Positions 10,480-22,417 of a DNA stretch of 64,000 nucleotides are shown piece after piece; within the stretch, counting starts at the first letter, position 1, and the number at the start of each line of letters is the position of its first letter. Source of the DNA: Uranotaenia lowii (Eukaryota; Arthropoda; Insecta; Diptera; Culicidae); NCBI RefSeq assembly GCF_029784155.1, contig NC_073691.1, positions 20,488,006 through 20,552,005 of the forward strand, given 5' to 3'. The notes under the pieces were generated by a model. The model did not search any database. It was not told the DNA's origin and saw only the letters and a program-made list of their open reading frames with translations. The position numbers and the translations under genes are program-made.

Positions 10480-13400
10480 GTAATTTTTGTAATTTTTGTA
10501 ATTTTTGTAATTTTTGTAATTTTTGTAATTTTTGTAATTTTTGTAATTTTTGTAATTTTTGTAATTTTTGTAATTTTTGTAATTTTTGTAATTTTTGTAA
10601 TTTTTGTAATTTTTGTAATTTTTGTAATTTTTGTAATTTTTGTAATTTTTGTAATTTTTGTAATTTTTGTAGTTTTTGTAATTTTTGTAATTTTTGTAAT
10701 TTTTGTAATTTTTGTAATTTTTGTAATTTTTGTAATTTTTGTAATTTTTGTAATTTTTGTAATTTTTGTAATTTATGTAATTTTTGTAATTTTTGTAATT
10801 TTTGTAATTTTTGTAATTTTTGTAATTTTTGTAATTTTTGTAATTTTTGTCATTTTTGTAATTTTTGTAATTTTTGTAATTTTTGTAATTTTTGTAATTT
10901 TTGTAATTTTTGTAATTTTTGTAATTTTTGTAATTTTTGTAATTTTTGTAATTTTTGTAATTTTTGTAGTTTTTGTCATTTTTGTAATTTTTGTAATTTT
11001 TGTAATTTTTGTAATTTTTGTAATTTTTGTAATTTTTGTAATTTTTGTAATTTTTGTAATTTTTGTAATTTTTGTAATTTTTGTAATTTTTGTAATTTTT
11101 GTAATTTTTGTAATTTTTGTAATTTTTGTAATTTTTGTAATTTTTGTAATTTTTGTAATTTTTGTAATTTTTGTAATTTTTGTAATTTTTGTAATTTTTG
11201 TAATTTTTGTAATTTTTGTAATTTTTGTAATTTTTGTAATTTTTGTAATTTTTGTAATTTTTGTAATTTTTGTAATTTTTGTAATTTTTGTAGTTTTTGT
11301 AATTTTTGTAATTTTTGTAATTTTTGTAATTTTTGTAATTTTTGTAATTTTTGTAATTTTTGTAATTTTTGTAATTTTTGTAATTTTTGTAATTTTTGTA
11401 ATTTTTGTAATTTTTGTAATTTTTGTAATTTTTGTAATTTTTATAATTTTTGTAATTTTTGTAATTTTGGTAATTTTTGTAATTTTTGTAATTTTTGTAA
11501 TTTTTGTAATTTTTGTCATTTTTGTAATCTTTGTAATTTTTGTGATTTCTATCATTTTTGTCATTTTTGTCATTTTTGTCATTTTTATCATTTTTGTCAT
11601 TTTTGTCATTTTTGTCATTTTTGTAATTTTTGTAATTTTTGTAATTTTTGTAATTTTTGTAATTTTTGTAATTTTTGTAATTTTTGTAATTTTTGTAATT
11701 TTTGTAATTTTTGTAATTTTTGTAATTTTTGTAATTTTTGTAATTTTTGTAATTTTTGTAATTTTTGTAATTTTTGTAATTTTTGTAATTTTTGTAATTG
11801 TTGTAATTTTTGTAATTTTTGTAATTTTTGTAATTTTTGTAATTTTTGTAATTTTTGTAATTTTTGTAATTTTTGTAATTTTTGTAATTTTTGTAATTTT
11901 TGTAATTTTTGTAATTTTTGTAATTTTTGTATTTTTTGTAATTTTTGTAATTTTTGTAATTTTTGTAATTTTTGTAATTTTTGTAATTTTTGTAATTTTT
12001 GTAATTTTTGTAATTTTTGTAATTTTTGTAATTTTTGTAATTTTTGTAATTTTTGTAATTTTTGTAATTTTTGTAATTTTTGTAATTTTTGTAATTTTTG
12101 TAATTTTTGTAATTTTTGTAATTTTTGTAATTTTTGTAATTTTTGTAATTTTTGTAATTTTTGTAATTTTTGTAATTTTTGTAATTTTTGTAATTTTTGT
12201 AATTTTTGTAATTTTTGTAATTTTTGTAATTTTTGTAATTTTTGTAATTTTTGTAATTTTTGTAATTTTTGTAATTTTTGTAATTTTTGTAATTTTTGTA
12301 ATTTTTGTAATTTTTGTAATTTTTGTCATTTTTGTAATTTTTGTAATTTTTGTGATTTCTATCATTTTTGTCATTTTTGTCATTTTTGTCATTTTTGTCA
12401 TTTTTGTCATTTTTGTCATTTTTGTCATTTTTGTCATTTTTGTCATTTTTGTCATTTTTGTCATTTTTGTCATTTTTGTCATTTTTGTAATTTTTGTAAT
12501 TTTTGTAATTTTTGTAATTTTTGTCATTTTTGTCATTTTTGTCATTTTTGTCATTTTTGTCATTTTTGTCATTTTTGTCATTTTTGTCATTTTTGTCATT
12601 TTTGTCATTTTTGTCATTTTTGTCATTTTTGTCATTTTTGTCATTTTTGTCATTTTTGTCATTTTTGTCATTTTTGTCATTTTTGTCATTTTTGTCATTT
12701 TTGTCATTTTTGTCATTTTTGTCATTTTTGTCGTTTTTGTCATTTTTGTCATTTTTGTCATTTTTGTCATTTTTGTCATTTTTCTCATTTTTGTCATTTT
12801 TGTAATTTTTGTAATTTTTGTAATTTTTGTAATTTTTGTAATTTTTGTAATTTTTGTAGTTTTTGTAATTTTTGTAATTTTTGTAATTTTTGTAATTTTT
12901 GTAATTTTTGTAATTTTTGTAATTTTTGTAATTTTTGTAATTTTTGTAATTTTTGTAATTTTTGTAATTTTTGTCATTTTTGTAATTTATGTAATTTTTG
13001 TAATTTTTGTAATTTTTGTAATTTTTGTAATTTTTGTAATTTTTGTAATTTTTGTAATTTTTGTAATTTTTGTAATTTTTGTAATTTTTGTAATTTTTGT
13101 AATTTTTGTAATTTTTGTAATTTTTGTAATTTTTGTAATTTTTGTAATTTTTGTAATTTTTGTAATTTTTGTAATTTTTGTAATTTTTGTAGTTTTTGTA
13201 ATTTTTGTAATTTTTGTAATTTTTGTAATTTTTGTAATTTTTGTAATTTTTGTAATTTTTGTAATTTTTGTAATTTTTGTAATTTTTGTAATTTTTGTAA
13301 TTTTTGTAATTTTTGTAATTTTTGTAATTTTTGTAATTTTTGTAATTTTTGTAATTTTTGTAATTTTTGTAATTTTTGTAATTTTTGTAATTTTTGTAAT

Positions 13401-16400
13401 TTTTGTAATTTTTGTAATTTTTGTAATTTTTGTAATTTTTGTAATTTTTGTAACTTTTGTAATTTTTGTAATTTTTGTAATTTTTGTAATTTTTGTAATT
13501 TTTGTAATTTTTGTAATTTTTGTAATTTTTGTAATTTTTGTAATTTTTGTAATTTTTGTAATTTTTGTAATTTTTGTAATTTTTGTAATTTTTGTAATTT
13601 TTGTAATTTTTGTAATTTTTGTAATTTTTGTAATTTTTGTAATTTTTGTAATTTTTGTCATTTTTGTAATTTTTGTAATTTTTGTGATTTCTATCATTTT
13701 TGTCATTTTTGTCATTTTTGTCATTTTTGTCATTTTTGTCATTTTTGTCATTTTTGTCATTTTTGTCATTTTTGTCATTTTTGTAATTTTTGTAATTTTT
13801 GTAGTTTTTGTAATTTTTGTAATTTTTGTAATTTTTGTAATTTTTGTAATTTTTGTAATTTTTGTAATTTTTGTAATTTTTGTAATTTTTGTAATTTTTG
13901 TAATTTTTGTAATTTTTGTAATTTTTGTAATTTTTGTAATTTTTGTAATTTTTGTAATTTTTGTAATTTTTGTAATTTTTGTAATTTTTGTAATTTTTGT
14001 AATTTTTGTAATTTTTGTAATTTTTGTAATTTTTGTAATTTTTGTAATTTTTGTAATTTTTGTAATTTTTGTAATTTTTGTAATTTTTGTAATTTTTGTA
14101 ATTTTTGTAATTTTTGTAATTTTTGTAATTTTTGTAATTTTTGTAATTTTTGTAATTTTTGTAATTTTTGTAATTTTTGTGATTTCTATCATTTTTGTCA
14201 TTTTTGTCATTTTTGTCATTTTTGTCATTTTTGTCATTTTTGTCATTTTTGTCATTTTTGTCATTTTTGTCATTTTTGTAATTTTTGTAGTTTTTGTAAT
14301 TTTTGTAATTTTTGTAATTTTTGTAATTTTTGTAATTTTTGTAATTTTTGTAATTTTTGTAATTTTTGTAATTTTTGTAATTTTTGTAATTTTTGTAATT
14401 TTTGTAATTTTTGTAATTTTTGTAATTTTTGTAATTTTTGTAATTTTTGTAATTTTTGTAATTTTTGTAATTTTTGTAATTTTTGTAATTTTTGTAATTT
14501 TTGTAATTTTTGTAATTTTTGTAATTTTTGTAATTTTTGTAATTTTTGTAATTTTTGTAATTTTTGTAATTTTTGTAATTTTTGTAATTTTTGTAATTTT
14601 TGTAATTTTTGTAATTTTTGTAATTTTTGTAATTTTTGTAATTTTTGTAATTTTTGTAATTTTTGTAATTTTTGTAATTTTTGTAATTTTTGTAATTTTT
14701 GTAATTTTTGTAATTTTTGTAATTTTTGTAATTTTTGTAATTTTTGTAATTTTTGTAATTTTTGTAATTTTTGTAATTTTTGTAATTTTTGTAATTTTTG
14801 TAATTTTTGTAATTTTTGTAATTTTTGTAATTTTTGTAATTTTTGTCATTTTTGTAATTTTTGTAATTTTTGTAATTTTTGTAATTTTTGTAATTTTTGT
14901 CATTTTTGTAATTTTTGTAATTTTTGTAATTTTTGTAATTTTTGTCATTTTTGTAATTTTTGTAATTTTTGTAATTTTTGTAATTTTTGTGATTTCTATC
15001 ATTTTTGTCATTTTTGTCATTTTTGTCATTTTTGTCATTTTTGTCATTTTTGTCATTTTTGTCATTTTTGTCATTTTTGTCATTTTTGTCATTTTTGTCA
15101 TTTTTGTAATTTTTGTAATTTTTGTAATTTTTGTAGTTTTTGTAATTTTGGTAATTTTTGTAATTTTTGTAATTTTTGTAATTTTTGTAATTTTTGTAAT
15201 TTTTGTAATTTTTGTAATTTTTGTAATTTTTGTAATTTTTGTAATTTTTGTAATTTTTGTAATTTTTGTAATTTTTATAGTTTTTGTAATTTTTGTAATT
15301 TTTGTAATTTTTGTAATTTTTGTAATTTTTGTAATTTTTGTAATTTTTGTAATTTTTGTAATTTTTGTAATTTTTGTAATTTTTGTAATTTTTGTAATTT
15401 TTGTAATTTTTGTAATTTTTGTAATTTTTGTAATTTTTGTAATTTTTGTAATTTTTGTAATTTTTGTAATTTTTGTAATTTTTGTAATTTTTGTAATTTT
15501 TGTAATTTTTGTAATTTTTGTAATTTTTGTCATTTTTGTAATTTTTGTAATTTTTGTCATTTTTGTAATTTTTGTAATTTTTATGATTTCTATCATTTTT
15601 GTCATTTTTGTCATTTTTGTCATTTTTGTCATTTTTGTCATTTTTGTCATTTTTGTCATTTTTGTCATTTTTGTCATTTTTGTCATTTTTGTCATTTTTG
15701 TCATTTTTGTAATTTTTGTAATTTTTGTAGTTTTTGTAATTTTTGTAATTTTTGTAATTTTTGTAATTTTTGTAATTTTTGTAATTTTTGTAATTTTTGT
15801 AATTTTTGTAATTTTTGTAATTTTTGTAATTTTTGTAATTTTTGTAATTTTTGTAATTTTTGTAATTTTTGTAATTTTTGTAATTTTTGTAATTTTTGTA
15901 ATTTTTGTAATTTTTGTAATTTTTGTAATTTTTGTAATTTTTGTAATTTTTGTAATTTTTGTAATTTTTGTAATTTTTGTAATTTTTGTAATTTTTGTAA
16001 TTTTTGTAATTTTTGTAATTTTTGTAATTTTTGTAATTTTTGTAATTTTTGTAATTTTTGTAATTTTTGTAATTTTTGTAATTTTTGTAATTTTTGTAAT
16101 TTTTGTCATTTTTGTAATTTTTGTAATTTTTGTGATTTCTATCATTTTTGTCATTTTTGTCATTTTTGTCATTTTTGTCATTTTTGTCATTTTTGTCATT
16201 TTTGTCATTTTTGTCATTTTTGTCATTTTTGTCATTTTTGTCATTTTTGTCATTTTTGTCATTTTTGTAATTTTTGTAATTTTTGTAATTTTTGTAGTTT
16301 TTGTAATTTTTGTAATTTTTGTAATTTTTGTTATTTTTGTAATTTTTGTAATTTTTGTAATTTTTGTAATTTTTGTAATTTTTGTAATTTTTGTAATTTT

Positions 16401-18251
16401 TGTAATTTTTGTAATTTTTGTAACTTTTGTAATTTTTGTAATTTTTGTATTTTTTGTAATTTTTGTCATTTTTGTAATTTTTGTAATTTTTGTAATTTTT
16501 GTAATTTTTGTAATTTTTGTAATTTTTGTAATTTTTGTAATTTTTGTAATTTTTGTAATTTTTGTAATTTTTGTAATTTTTGTAATTTTTGTAATTTTTG
16601 TAATTTTTGTTATTTTTGTAATTTTTGTAATTTTTGTAATTTTTGTAATTTTTGTAATTTTTGTAATTTTTGTAATTTTTGTAACTTTTGTAATTTTTGT
16701 AATTTTTGTAATTTTTGTAATTTTTGTAATTTTTGTAATTTTTGTCATTTTTGTAATTTTTGTCATTTTTGTAATTTTTGTAATTTTTGTAATTTTTGTA
16801 ATTTTTGTAATTTTTGTAATTTTTGTAATTTTTGTAATTTTTGTAATTTTTGTAATTTTTGTAATTTTTGTAATTTTTGTCATTTTTGTAATTTTTGTAA
16901 TTTTTGTCATTTTTGTAATTTTTGTAATTTTTGTGACTTCTATCTTTTTTGTCATTTTTGTCATTTTTGTCATTTTTGTCATTTTTGTCATTTTTGTCAT
17001 TTTTGTCATTTTTGTCATTTTTGTCATTTTTGTCATTTTTGTAATTTTTGTCATTTTTGTCATTTTTGTCATTTTTGTCATTTTTGTCATTTTTGTCATT
17101 TTTGTCATTTTTGTCATTTTTGTCATTTTTGTCATTTTTGTCATTTTTGTCATTTTTGTCATTTTTGTCATTTTTGTCATTTTTGTCATTTTTGTCATTT
17201 TTGTCATTTTTGTCATTTTTGTCATTTTTGTCATTTTTGTCATTTTTGTCATTTTTGTCATTTTTGTAATTTTTGTAATTTTTGTCATTTTTGTAATTTT
17301 TGTAATTTTTGTAATTTTTGTCATTTTTGTCATTTTTGTCATTTTTGTCATTTTTGTCATTTTTGTCATTTTTGTCATTTTTGTCATTTTTGTCATTTTT
17401 GTCATTTTTGTCATTTTTGTCATTTTGGTCATTTTTGTCATTTTTGTCATTTTTGTCATTTTTGTCATTTTTGTCATTTTTGTCATTTTTGTCATTTTTG
17501 TCATTTTTGTCATTTTTGTCATTTTTGTCATTTTTGTCATTTTTGTCATTTTTGTCATTTTTGTCATTTTTGTCATTTTTGTCATTTTTGTCATTTTTGT
17601 CATTTTTGTCATTTTTGTCATTTTTGTCATTTTTGTCATTTTTGTCATTTTTGTCATTTTTGTCATTTTTGTCATTTTTGTCATTTTTGTCATTTTTGTC
17701 ATTTTTGTCATTTTTGTCATTTTTGTCATTTTTGTCATTTTTGTCATTTTTGTCATTTTTGTCATTTTTGTCATTTTTGTCATTTTTGTCATTTTTGTCA
17801 TTTTTGTCATTTTTATCATTTTTGTCATTTTTGTCATTTATGTCATTTTTGTCATTTTTGTCATTTTTGTCATTTTTGTCATTTTTGTCATTTTTGTCAT
17901 TTTTGTCATTTTTGTCATTTTTGTCATTTTTGTCATTTTTGTCATTTTTGGTATTTTTGTCATTTTTGTCATTTTTGTCATTTTTGGTATTTTTGCCATT
18001 TTTGTCATTTTTGTCATTTTTGTCATTTTTGTCATTTTTGTCATTTTTATCATTTTTATCATTTTTATCATTTTTGTCATTTTTGTCATTTTTGTCATTT
18101 TTGTCATTTTTGTCATTTTTGTCATTTTTGTCATTTTTGTCATTTTTGTCATTTTTGTCATTTTTGTCATTTTTGTCATTTTTGTCATTTTTGTCATTTT
18201 TGTCATTTTTGTCATTTTTGTCATTTTTGTCATTTTTGTCATTTTTATCAT
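10480..18251. repeat. 9-bp satellite, domain 2: (GTAATTTTT/GTCATTTTT)n with higher-order structure
   Basis: About 860 nine-base units. GTAATTTTT dominates to about 17.0 kb; GTCATTTTT dominates from about 17.05 kb. Between these a composite block recurs: single GTC unit, two GTA units, marker GTGATTTCTATC, a run of about 10-14 GTC units, a few GTA units, GTAGTTTTT, then a long GTA run. Markers sit at about 11542, 12352, 13684, 14179, 14989, 15583 (ATGATTT form), 16132 and 16933. All spacings are multiples of 9, and 810 bp occurs twice. The unit length is a multiple of 3, so reading frames stay open for kilobases on both strands; the resulting 700- to 2700-codon VIF-, CNF-, TKM- and TKI-repeat proteins are almost certainly artefacts. 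The array continues at 22757 after the BEL insertion. Confidence 0.97.
18247..18251. repeat. Target-site duplication ATCAT, left
   Basis: ATCAT precedes the left LTR and recurs at 22757-22761 after the right LTR. Five bp fits BEL/Pao integration. The target is a unit of the satellite. Confidence 0.9.
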
Positions 18252-18590
18252 TGTTAACGCGTTAATTTAAGCCACATTAATGAATCTCATAATGCGGAAG
18301 CAAAACGAGAGCAAACAAACAAATTTATCGCAGACTGGATACTCTTTTGGCACAGCTGATCAACACCCGATCAGCTGACGATCGAAGCAGTCAAAATTAA
18401 CCACCGAAGAGATCGGATATAGCTCCACAATATACAATAAAGATTAAGTCGAAAGCGCAAGTTAAGCTATTCTTTAAAGTTGTATAATAAAAAGGCATAT
18501 CTTTGAAGACAATATAAAGTGTTTTGAAAGTCAATCCGCGTTTCTGAATTCATCCGAAAGTGTTAAAATAAGTCGTTATAAACTGCAACA
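18252..18590 (+). repeat. BEL element 5' LTR
   Basis: 339 bp, beginning TGTTAACGCG and ending CTGCAACA, thus with TG...CA ends. Identical by eye to 22418-22756. AATAAA-like hexamers occur inside (for example CAATAAAG), as expected for an LTR polyadenylation signal. Confidence 0.95.
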
Positions 18591-18592
18591 TT

Positions 18593-18612
18593 TGGTCCGA
18601 AACGAGCCGGAT
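18593..18612 (+). promoter_or_regulatory. Candidate primer-binding site
   Basis: Two bases after the left LTR comes TGGTCC, then GAAA, then CGAGCCGGAT. TGG is the complement of a tRNA CCA end. The blocks TGGTCC and CGAGCCGGAT resemble the complement of a tRNA-Tyr 3' end, but the bases between them do not fit the usual tRNA. The primer is unresolved. Confidence 0.4.
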
Positions 18613-19505
18613 CGAGAAGCGCGTTGATTTACTTGCCTTCAATTGTTCCCCGTGTGAAGCATCAAGTGTGATAAAAGGACAACCAACGGCTATTGTGTGC
18701 ACCCAAGCCGTCGCATGTAGTGAAGCCAAACGCTTGTGTCGATAATTTGTGGCTTTTGCGTCTGCTGTTGAGTGTGGTGATAGGGAATCAATTGGATACC
18801 TCGGGCGAAAACTGCTGTGAAATTGTGAACTTTTCGCTGTTTTGTGGCATTTGTGGCAGTAGTACATCTCTCTTGGTGCTGCTGGTTATAAACCCAAGTG
18901 TACCCAGTGTCTCCCCTGGGAACGAAACACCCCTTACCCCTCATCCTGGTACATTAGAAGTTGATTGAATCAACATAAAGTGTCGGATTTGAACCACATA
19001 AAGTGTACTCAAGTGACAAGTGTTGTGCTTCGGTCGATGTACCTTTCCCCCCCGTTGGTTTGAGTGACACCTCCTCTCCCCCCTCCCCCAGGGACTGTAA
19101 AATTGGGGAACAGTGTTAGTGAAAGGCAAATAAAACCAGATTTTGAAGGAGTTTTCATGAAAATTGGCACGAGCTCGACGCACGGATCACCAGAGTTTGG
19201 CAGAAGCAACAAACTAAGGAATTGGATAGTTTGTAGGATAAGTACTGTGTGCTCAGGTAAGTCTGTGGTGCAGACCAGCTTTGAGGATCGGGTAGCTGGA
19301 AACCAAATTGAATGAAGGTAATTGTGCATGCTGGGTTAATAAATCATTTTGCGAGAGTCGGTTAAATTCGATCATCGGACATTCTGTTGGTTGGTTGTTA
19401 ATCGTGAAACATCGTCGTTTACCGTGCTGTTCTGTGGACTCGTGATACCGTGCAGTGCAGTGGTGTTGAGTTTATCCTGTGGTTGTGCGTGCCCGAATAA
19501 CTACC
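18613..19505 (+). other. BEL element 5' leader
   Basis: About 0.9 kb of untranslated leader between primer site and gag start, with several short upstream frames of up to about 105 codons on either strand and no domains. It contains a pyrimidine-rich tract near 19046-19090. Confidence 0.6.
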
Positions 19506-21593
19506 ATGCCTCGAGAGGACTTACGACTCCTGGTGAAGCAGGAAAGGAACCTGAGAAGTTTAATGGACAATATCCAGGATTTTGCAAACGGTTACCAAGC
19601 AGAGCGAGATTTCATATCCTTAAAATTCCGCATGCAGAAATTGGACGAATTGTACGATAAATTCATTCGTGTGCGGGAGAACATTGAAGTGCTAACTGAC
19701 GATGCGGAAATGGACGTTTGCATACAAGGCGACGAGGAACAGGCGGCCCTTGAACGTGCGATGAGAATCAGCGAACGTGAAGAAGTCAATATGCGCATCA
19801 TCAAGGACTTCGAGAATCGTTTCTTCGACATTAAACACTGTTTGGGTGTGCTGGAAGCAGCCGAAAGTGGTTCCGGTGCCAGCACTCAAAGGTCAATTCA
19901 AGCATCCGTTTCACAACCCAGAATCAAACTCCCTGAATTGAAGTTGCCAACATTCAGCGGAAAGCTTCAGGATTGGATCACCTTCCGGGATACATTCTCC
20001 AGCATGATCCACAACAACCATCATCTGTCCGACATCGACAAGTTTACCTATCTCCGAACGTCGTTGACAGGTGATGCATTGTCAGAAATAGGTTCAATTG
20101 AGTTGACATCGGCTAACTACAGCATTGCCTGGCAAGCTCTCCACAATTCCTTTGAGAACAAAAAGCTTTTAGTGAAATCCTACCTCGACGTTTTGTTCTC
20201 TGTCTACCCCATGGAAGAAGAATCCTATGAACAGCTCCACCGAGTGGTGAAGGATTTTGAGACAACGCTGATGATGCTCCAGAAGGTCGGTGTGGAAACT
20301 GATGGGATGACCACCATTCTTCAGCATATGTTGTGTCAGCGTTTGGATTCTGCTACTTTACATCAATGGGAATGCCACCACAACTCGAAGGAGGTTCCAA
20401 CATATCCGCAGTTGATTGAATTCCTGAAGTCAAGGTGTATGGTGCTCCGTAATCTTTCTAATTCAAGTCAAGGGGAACTGAAAAAGCAATTTAGTTTTCC
20501 GGCACTCAGTCATACCAGTCTCGAGTATAAGTTTGCCTGTCCTTTCTGTGCTGAGTCTATACACTCAGTGTTTAAGTGTCAAAAGTTTACACAAATGAAG
20601 GTGTCCGATCGTGTTGATTTGATTAAGAAGAAATCATTGTGCCTCAATTGTCTCTCGCCAGGTCACATCGCGAGATTTTGTGTTAAGGGATCTTGCCAGA
20701 TCTGCGGAAGAGGCCATCACACCCTCCTGCATGCTGGTCCTGTTGTATCACAGTCCAATTTAGAGCAGTTACGAGTTCCACAGCAAGTCAATCAGGACGC
20801 GAATCAACAGCCACCACAGAACCAAACAGAGATACCCTTTGAAGAAATCCTTCCTAATTCAACTCTCCAGAACCAGACACATCTGTCACACAATCCGAAC
20901 ATGATTAACCACCCATCCTTCAGTACCACAGACAATCCTTCCACTAGCCACAGTGCTTTCATATCCGTAAATCCTAGTAACTTTTCAAGCACTGTTTTGC
21001 TGTCCACAGCAGTTGTTATGATTGAGGATGGATATGGAAATTCCATTCCAGCACGAGCTTTGTTGGATTCAGGATCACAGCTATGCTTCATGACTGAAAG
21101 AATTTCTCAGTCTTTGAAACTTCAACGCTATCGACATCATCTTCCAGTCAACGGTATTGGACAATCAACTACCTGTTCCACACAGTCTGTAATCGCTTCC
21201 ATTGGATCTCGGTATACCAACTACCGGTCTACTTTGAAATTTCACGTCCTCCCGAAAGTAACCTCTGGTCTCCCCGGGAAAAAGTTCAACATCACTAGTT
21301 GGAAGATACCTCCAGGACTCAACATTGCAGATCACGATTTTCAAAATCCCGGTAATATTGATCTAATTCTCGGGGCTGAGATATTCTACGATCTGTTGTT
21401 GGAAGGACAACACAATTTAAACGACGTTGGGCCAGTACTACAGAATACAAAGCTGGGATGGATCGTTTCTGGCAAGGTTTTCAATGAGAACCAAGTTCAA
21501 AACCCTGCAATTCAGCATGATGTCATGCTCACAAATAATCACATGCTACTTATCTGGAGCAACAATCCCGAGCCACCAGAAAAGGCAGATTAG
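19506..21593 (+). CDS. BEL/Pao Gag-protease polyprotein
   Basis: 695 residues from the ATG at 19506 (context ACCATG); the frame is open slightly upstream but only from a GTG. The N-terminal third is charged and helical. From about residue 140 comes the BEL/Pao Gag-like domain of the DUF1759 type (KLPTFSGKLQDWITF, then a LRTSLTGDALSEI region). At about 340-410 lie cysteine/histidine clusters: CPFC...KCQKF, then the zinc knuckle CLNCLSPGHIARFC, then CQICGRGHH. At about 520 the motif ARALLDSGSQLCF fits the retropepsin-like DUF1758 active site (D-S-G). The ORF stops before any polymerase domain. Gag would assemble particles in the cytoplasm and the protease would process them; without pol the element cannot copy itself. 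No internal stop or frameshift interrupts what remains, so function in trans is conceivable. Confidence 0.9.
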   Translation: MPREDLRLLVKQERNLRSLMDNIQDFANGYQAERDFISLKFRMQKLDELYDKFIRVRENIEVLTDDAEMDVCIQGDEEQAALERAMRISEREEVNMRIIKDFENRFFDIKHCLGVLEAAESGSGASTQRSIQASVSQPRIKLPELKLPTFSGKLQDWITFRDTFSSMIHNNHHLSDIDKFTYLRTSLTGDALSEIGSIELTSANYSIAWQALHNSFENKKLLVKSYLDVLFSVYPMEEESYEQLHRVVKDFETTLMMLQKVGVETDGMTTILQHMLCQRLDSATLHQWECHHNSKEVPTYPQLIEFLKSRCMVLRNLSNSSQGELKKQFSFPALSHTSLEYKFACPFCAESIHSVFKCQKFTQMKVSDRVDLIKKKSLCLNCLSPGHIARFCVKGSCQICGRGHHTLLHAGPVVSQSNLEQLRVPQQVNQDANQQPPQNQTEIPFEEILPNSTLQNQTHLSHNPNMINHPSFSTTDNPSTSHSAFISVNPSNFSSTVLLSTAVVMIEDGYGNSIPARALLDSGSQLCFMTERISQSLKLQRYRHHLPVNGIGQSTTCSTQSVIASIGSRYTNYRSTLKFHVLPKVTSGLPGKKFNITSWKIPPGLNIADHDFQNPGNIDLILGAEIFYDLLLEGQHNLNDVGPVLQNTKLGWIVSGKVFNENQVQNPAIQHDVMLTNNHMLLIWSNNPEPPEKAD

Positions 21594-22399
21594 AGTTCTC
21601 CTACATCGAGGCGCAATCGGCGCGCCTGCGGGGGTCAATTGGCCCCCGCAGTCCAGTTAATCTCGTCAGTGGCCACGGCGGTCGCTGACCGTCTGTACCG
21701 TCCGTACCGTAGAGTCCATCCATGAAGCGCTGAAGTCTACCAGAACCTTAAGTCCATCACATCCCTAAGGGCATGCTACCTCGCTGAATGAAAGTTGATA
21801 GAGCGTCTTGTATTTTTGTGGAGGTTGAGGGACCTCCACACAAAGTTAAGTTTGCGTGATTTTATACTATTCCTTCAAGAGCATACACAATCCTTTCATC
21901 AGCAGGAAGTCGTGCCAACCACATCTCAGTCGTCATATGAAGTTAAGCTATCACCACAATTCGTCTCACCCCCAAAGAAGATTTCATGAAGCCATCACCG
22001 ATCATCGCAGCAGCATCGGCGCAATGAGCGCCCGCGGTGGCTCGAAGCCACCGCTTCAGGGAAGTCTTTTAATAATAATTTTTGATTGAGTAAAAAAGCC
22101 CTTCTCATCTGATTCCAGAGTTGATGGGCCTAGGAGGCCGTGTACCAGGATCAACGGTGCATTTCTTCATCGAAGGCATAGGCTACAACGTACAACCACA
22201 GCCAGGTCGAAGAGAAAAACATACAGTCCACTCTGAAGAATAAGAAGAAGACGATGTCCAGTCCAGTGAGACACTGATCGAGTTCAGCAGAAAATCAACG
22301 CATTTCTTTTATTTTGTTAATTGCGTGATATCATTTTTTGGATTGTTTTGAGAAGTAGTAGATATAGTAGAGTTTGAATTTCGTTGATAATGCTAGGCA
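21594..22399 (+). other. BEL element 3' non-coding remnant
   Basis: Sequence between the gag-protease stop and the purine tract. It has no long frame and no recognisable RT, RNase H or integrase motif. 21610-21655 is GC-rich with an inverted repeat of TGCGGGGGTCAATTGGCCCCCGCA type. It probably consists of the deletion junction plus the original 3' UTR. Confidence 0.6.
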
Positions 22400-22417
22400 T
22401 ATCAAGGGGGCCGGTAA
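22400..22417 (+). promoter_or_regulatory. Polypurine tract region of the BEL element
   Basis: AAGGGGG within TATCAAGGGGGCCGGTAA immediately precedes the right LTR, the place where plus-strand synthesis is primed in LTR elements. The tract is short and interrupted by CC. Confidence 0.55.

Noticed and set aside
10119..18251. Possible CRISPR-like array
   Set aside because: Units are contiguous 9-mers without spacers, in a eukaryotic context.
10105..18270. 2721-codon plus-strand ORF and the matching minus-strand ORFs across the satellite
   Set aside because: Produced by a 9-bp unit without stops; several frames are open at once and the translation is pure repeat.
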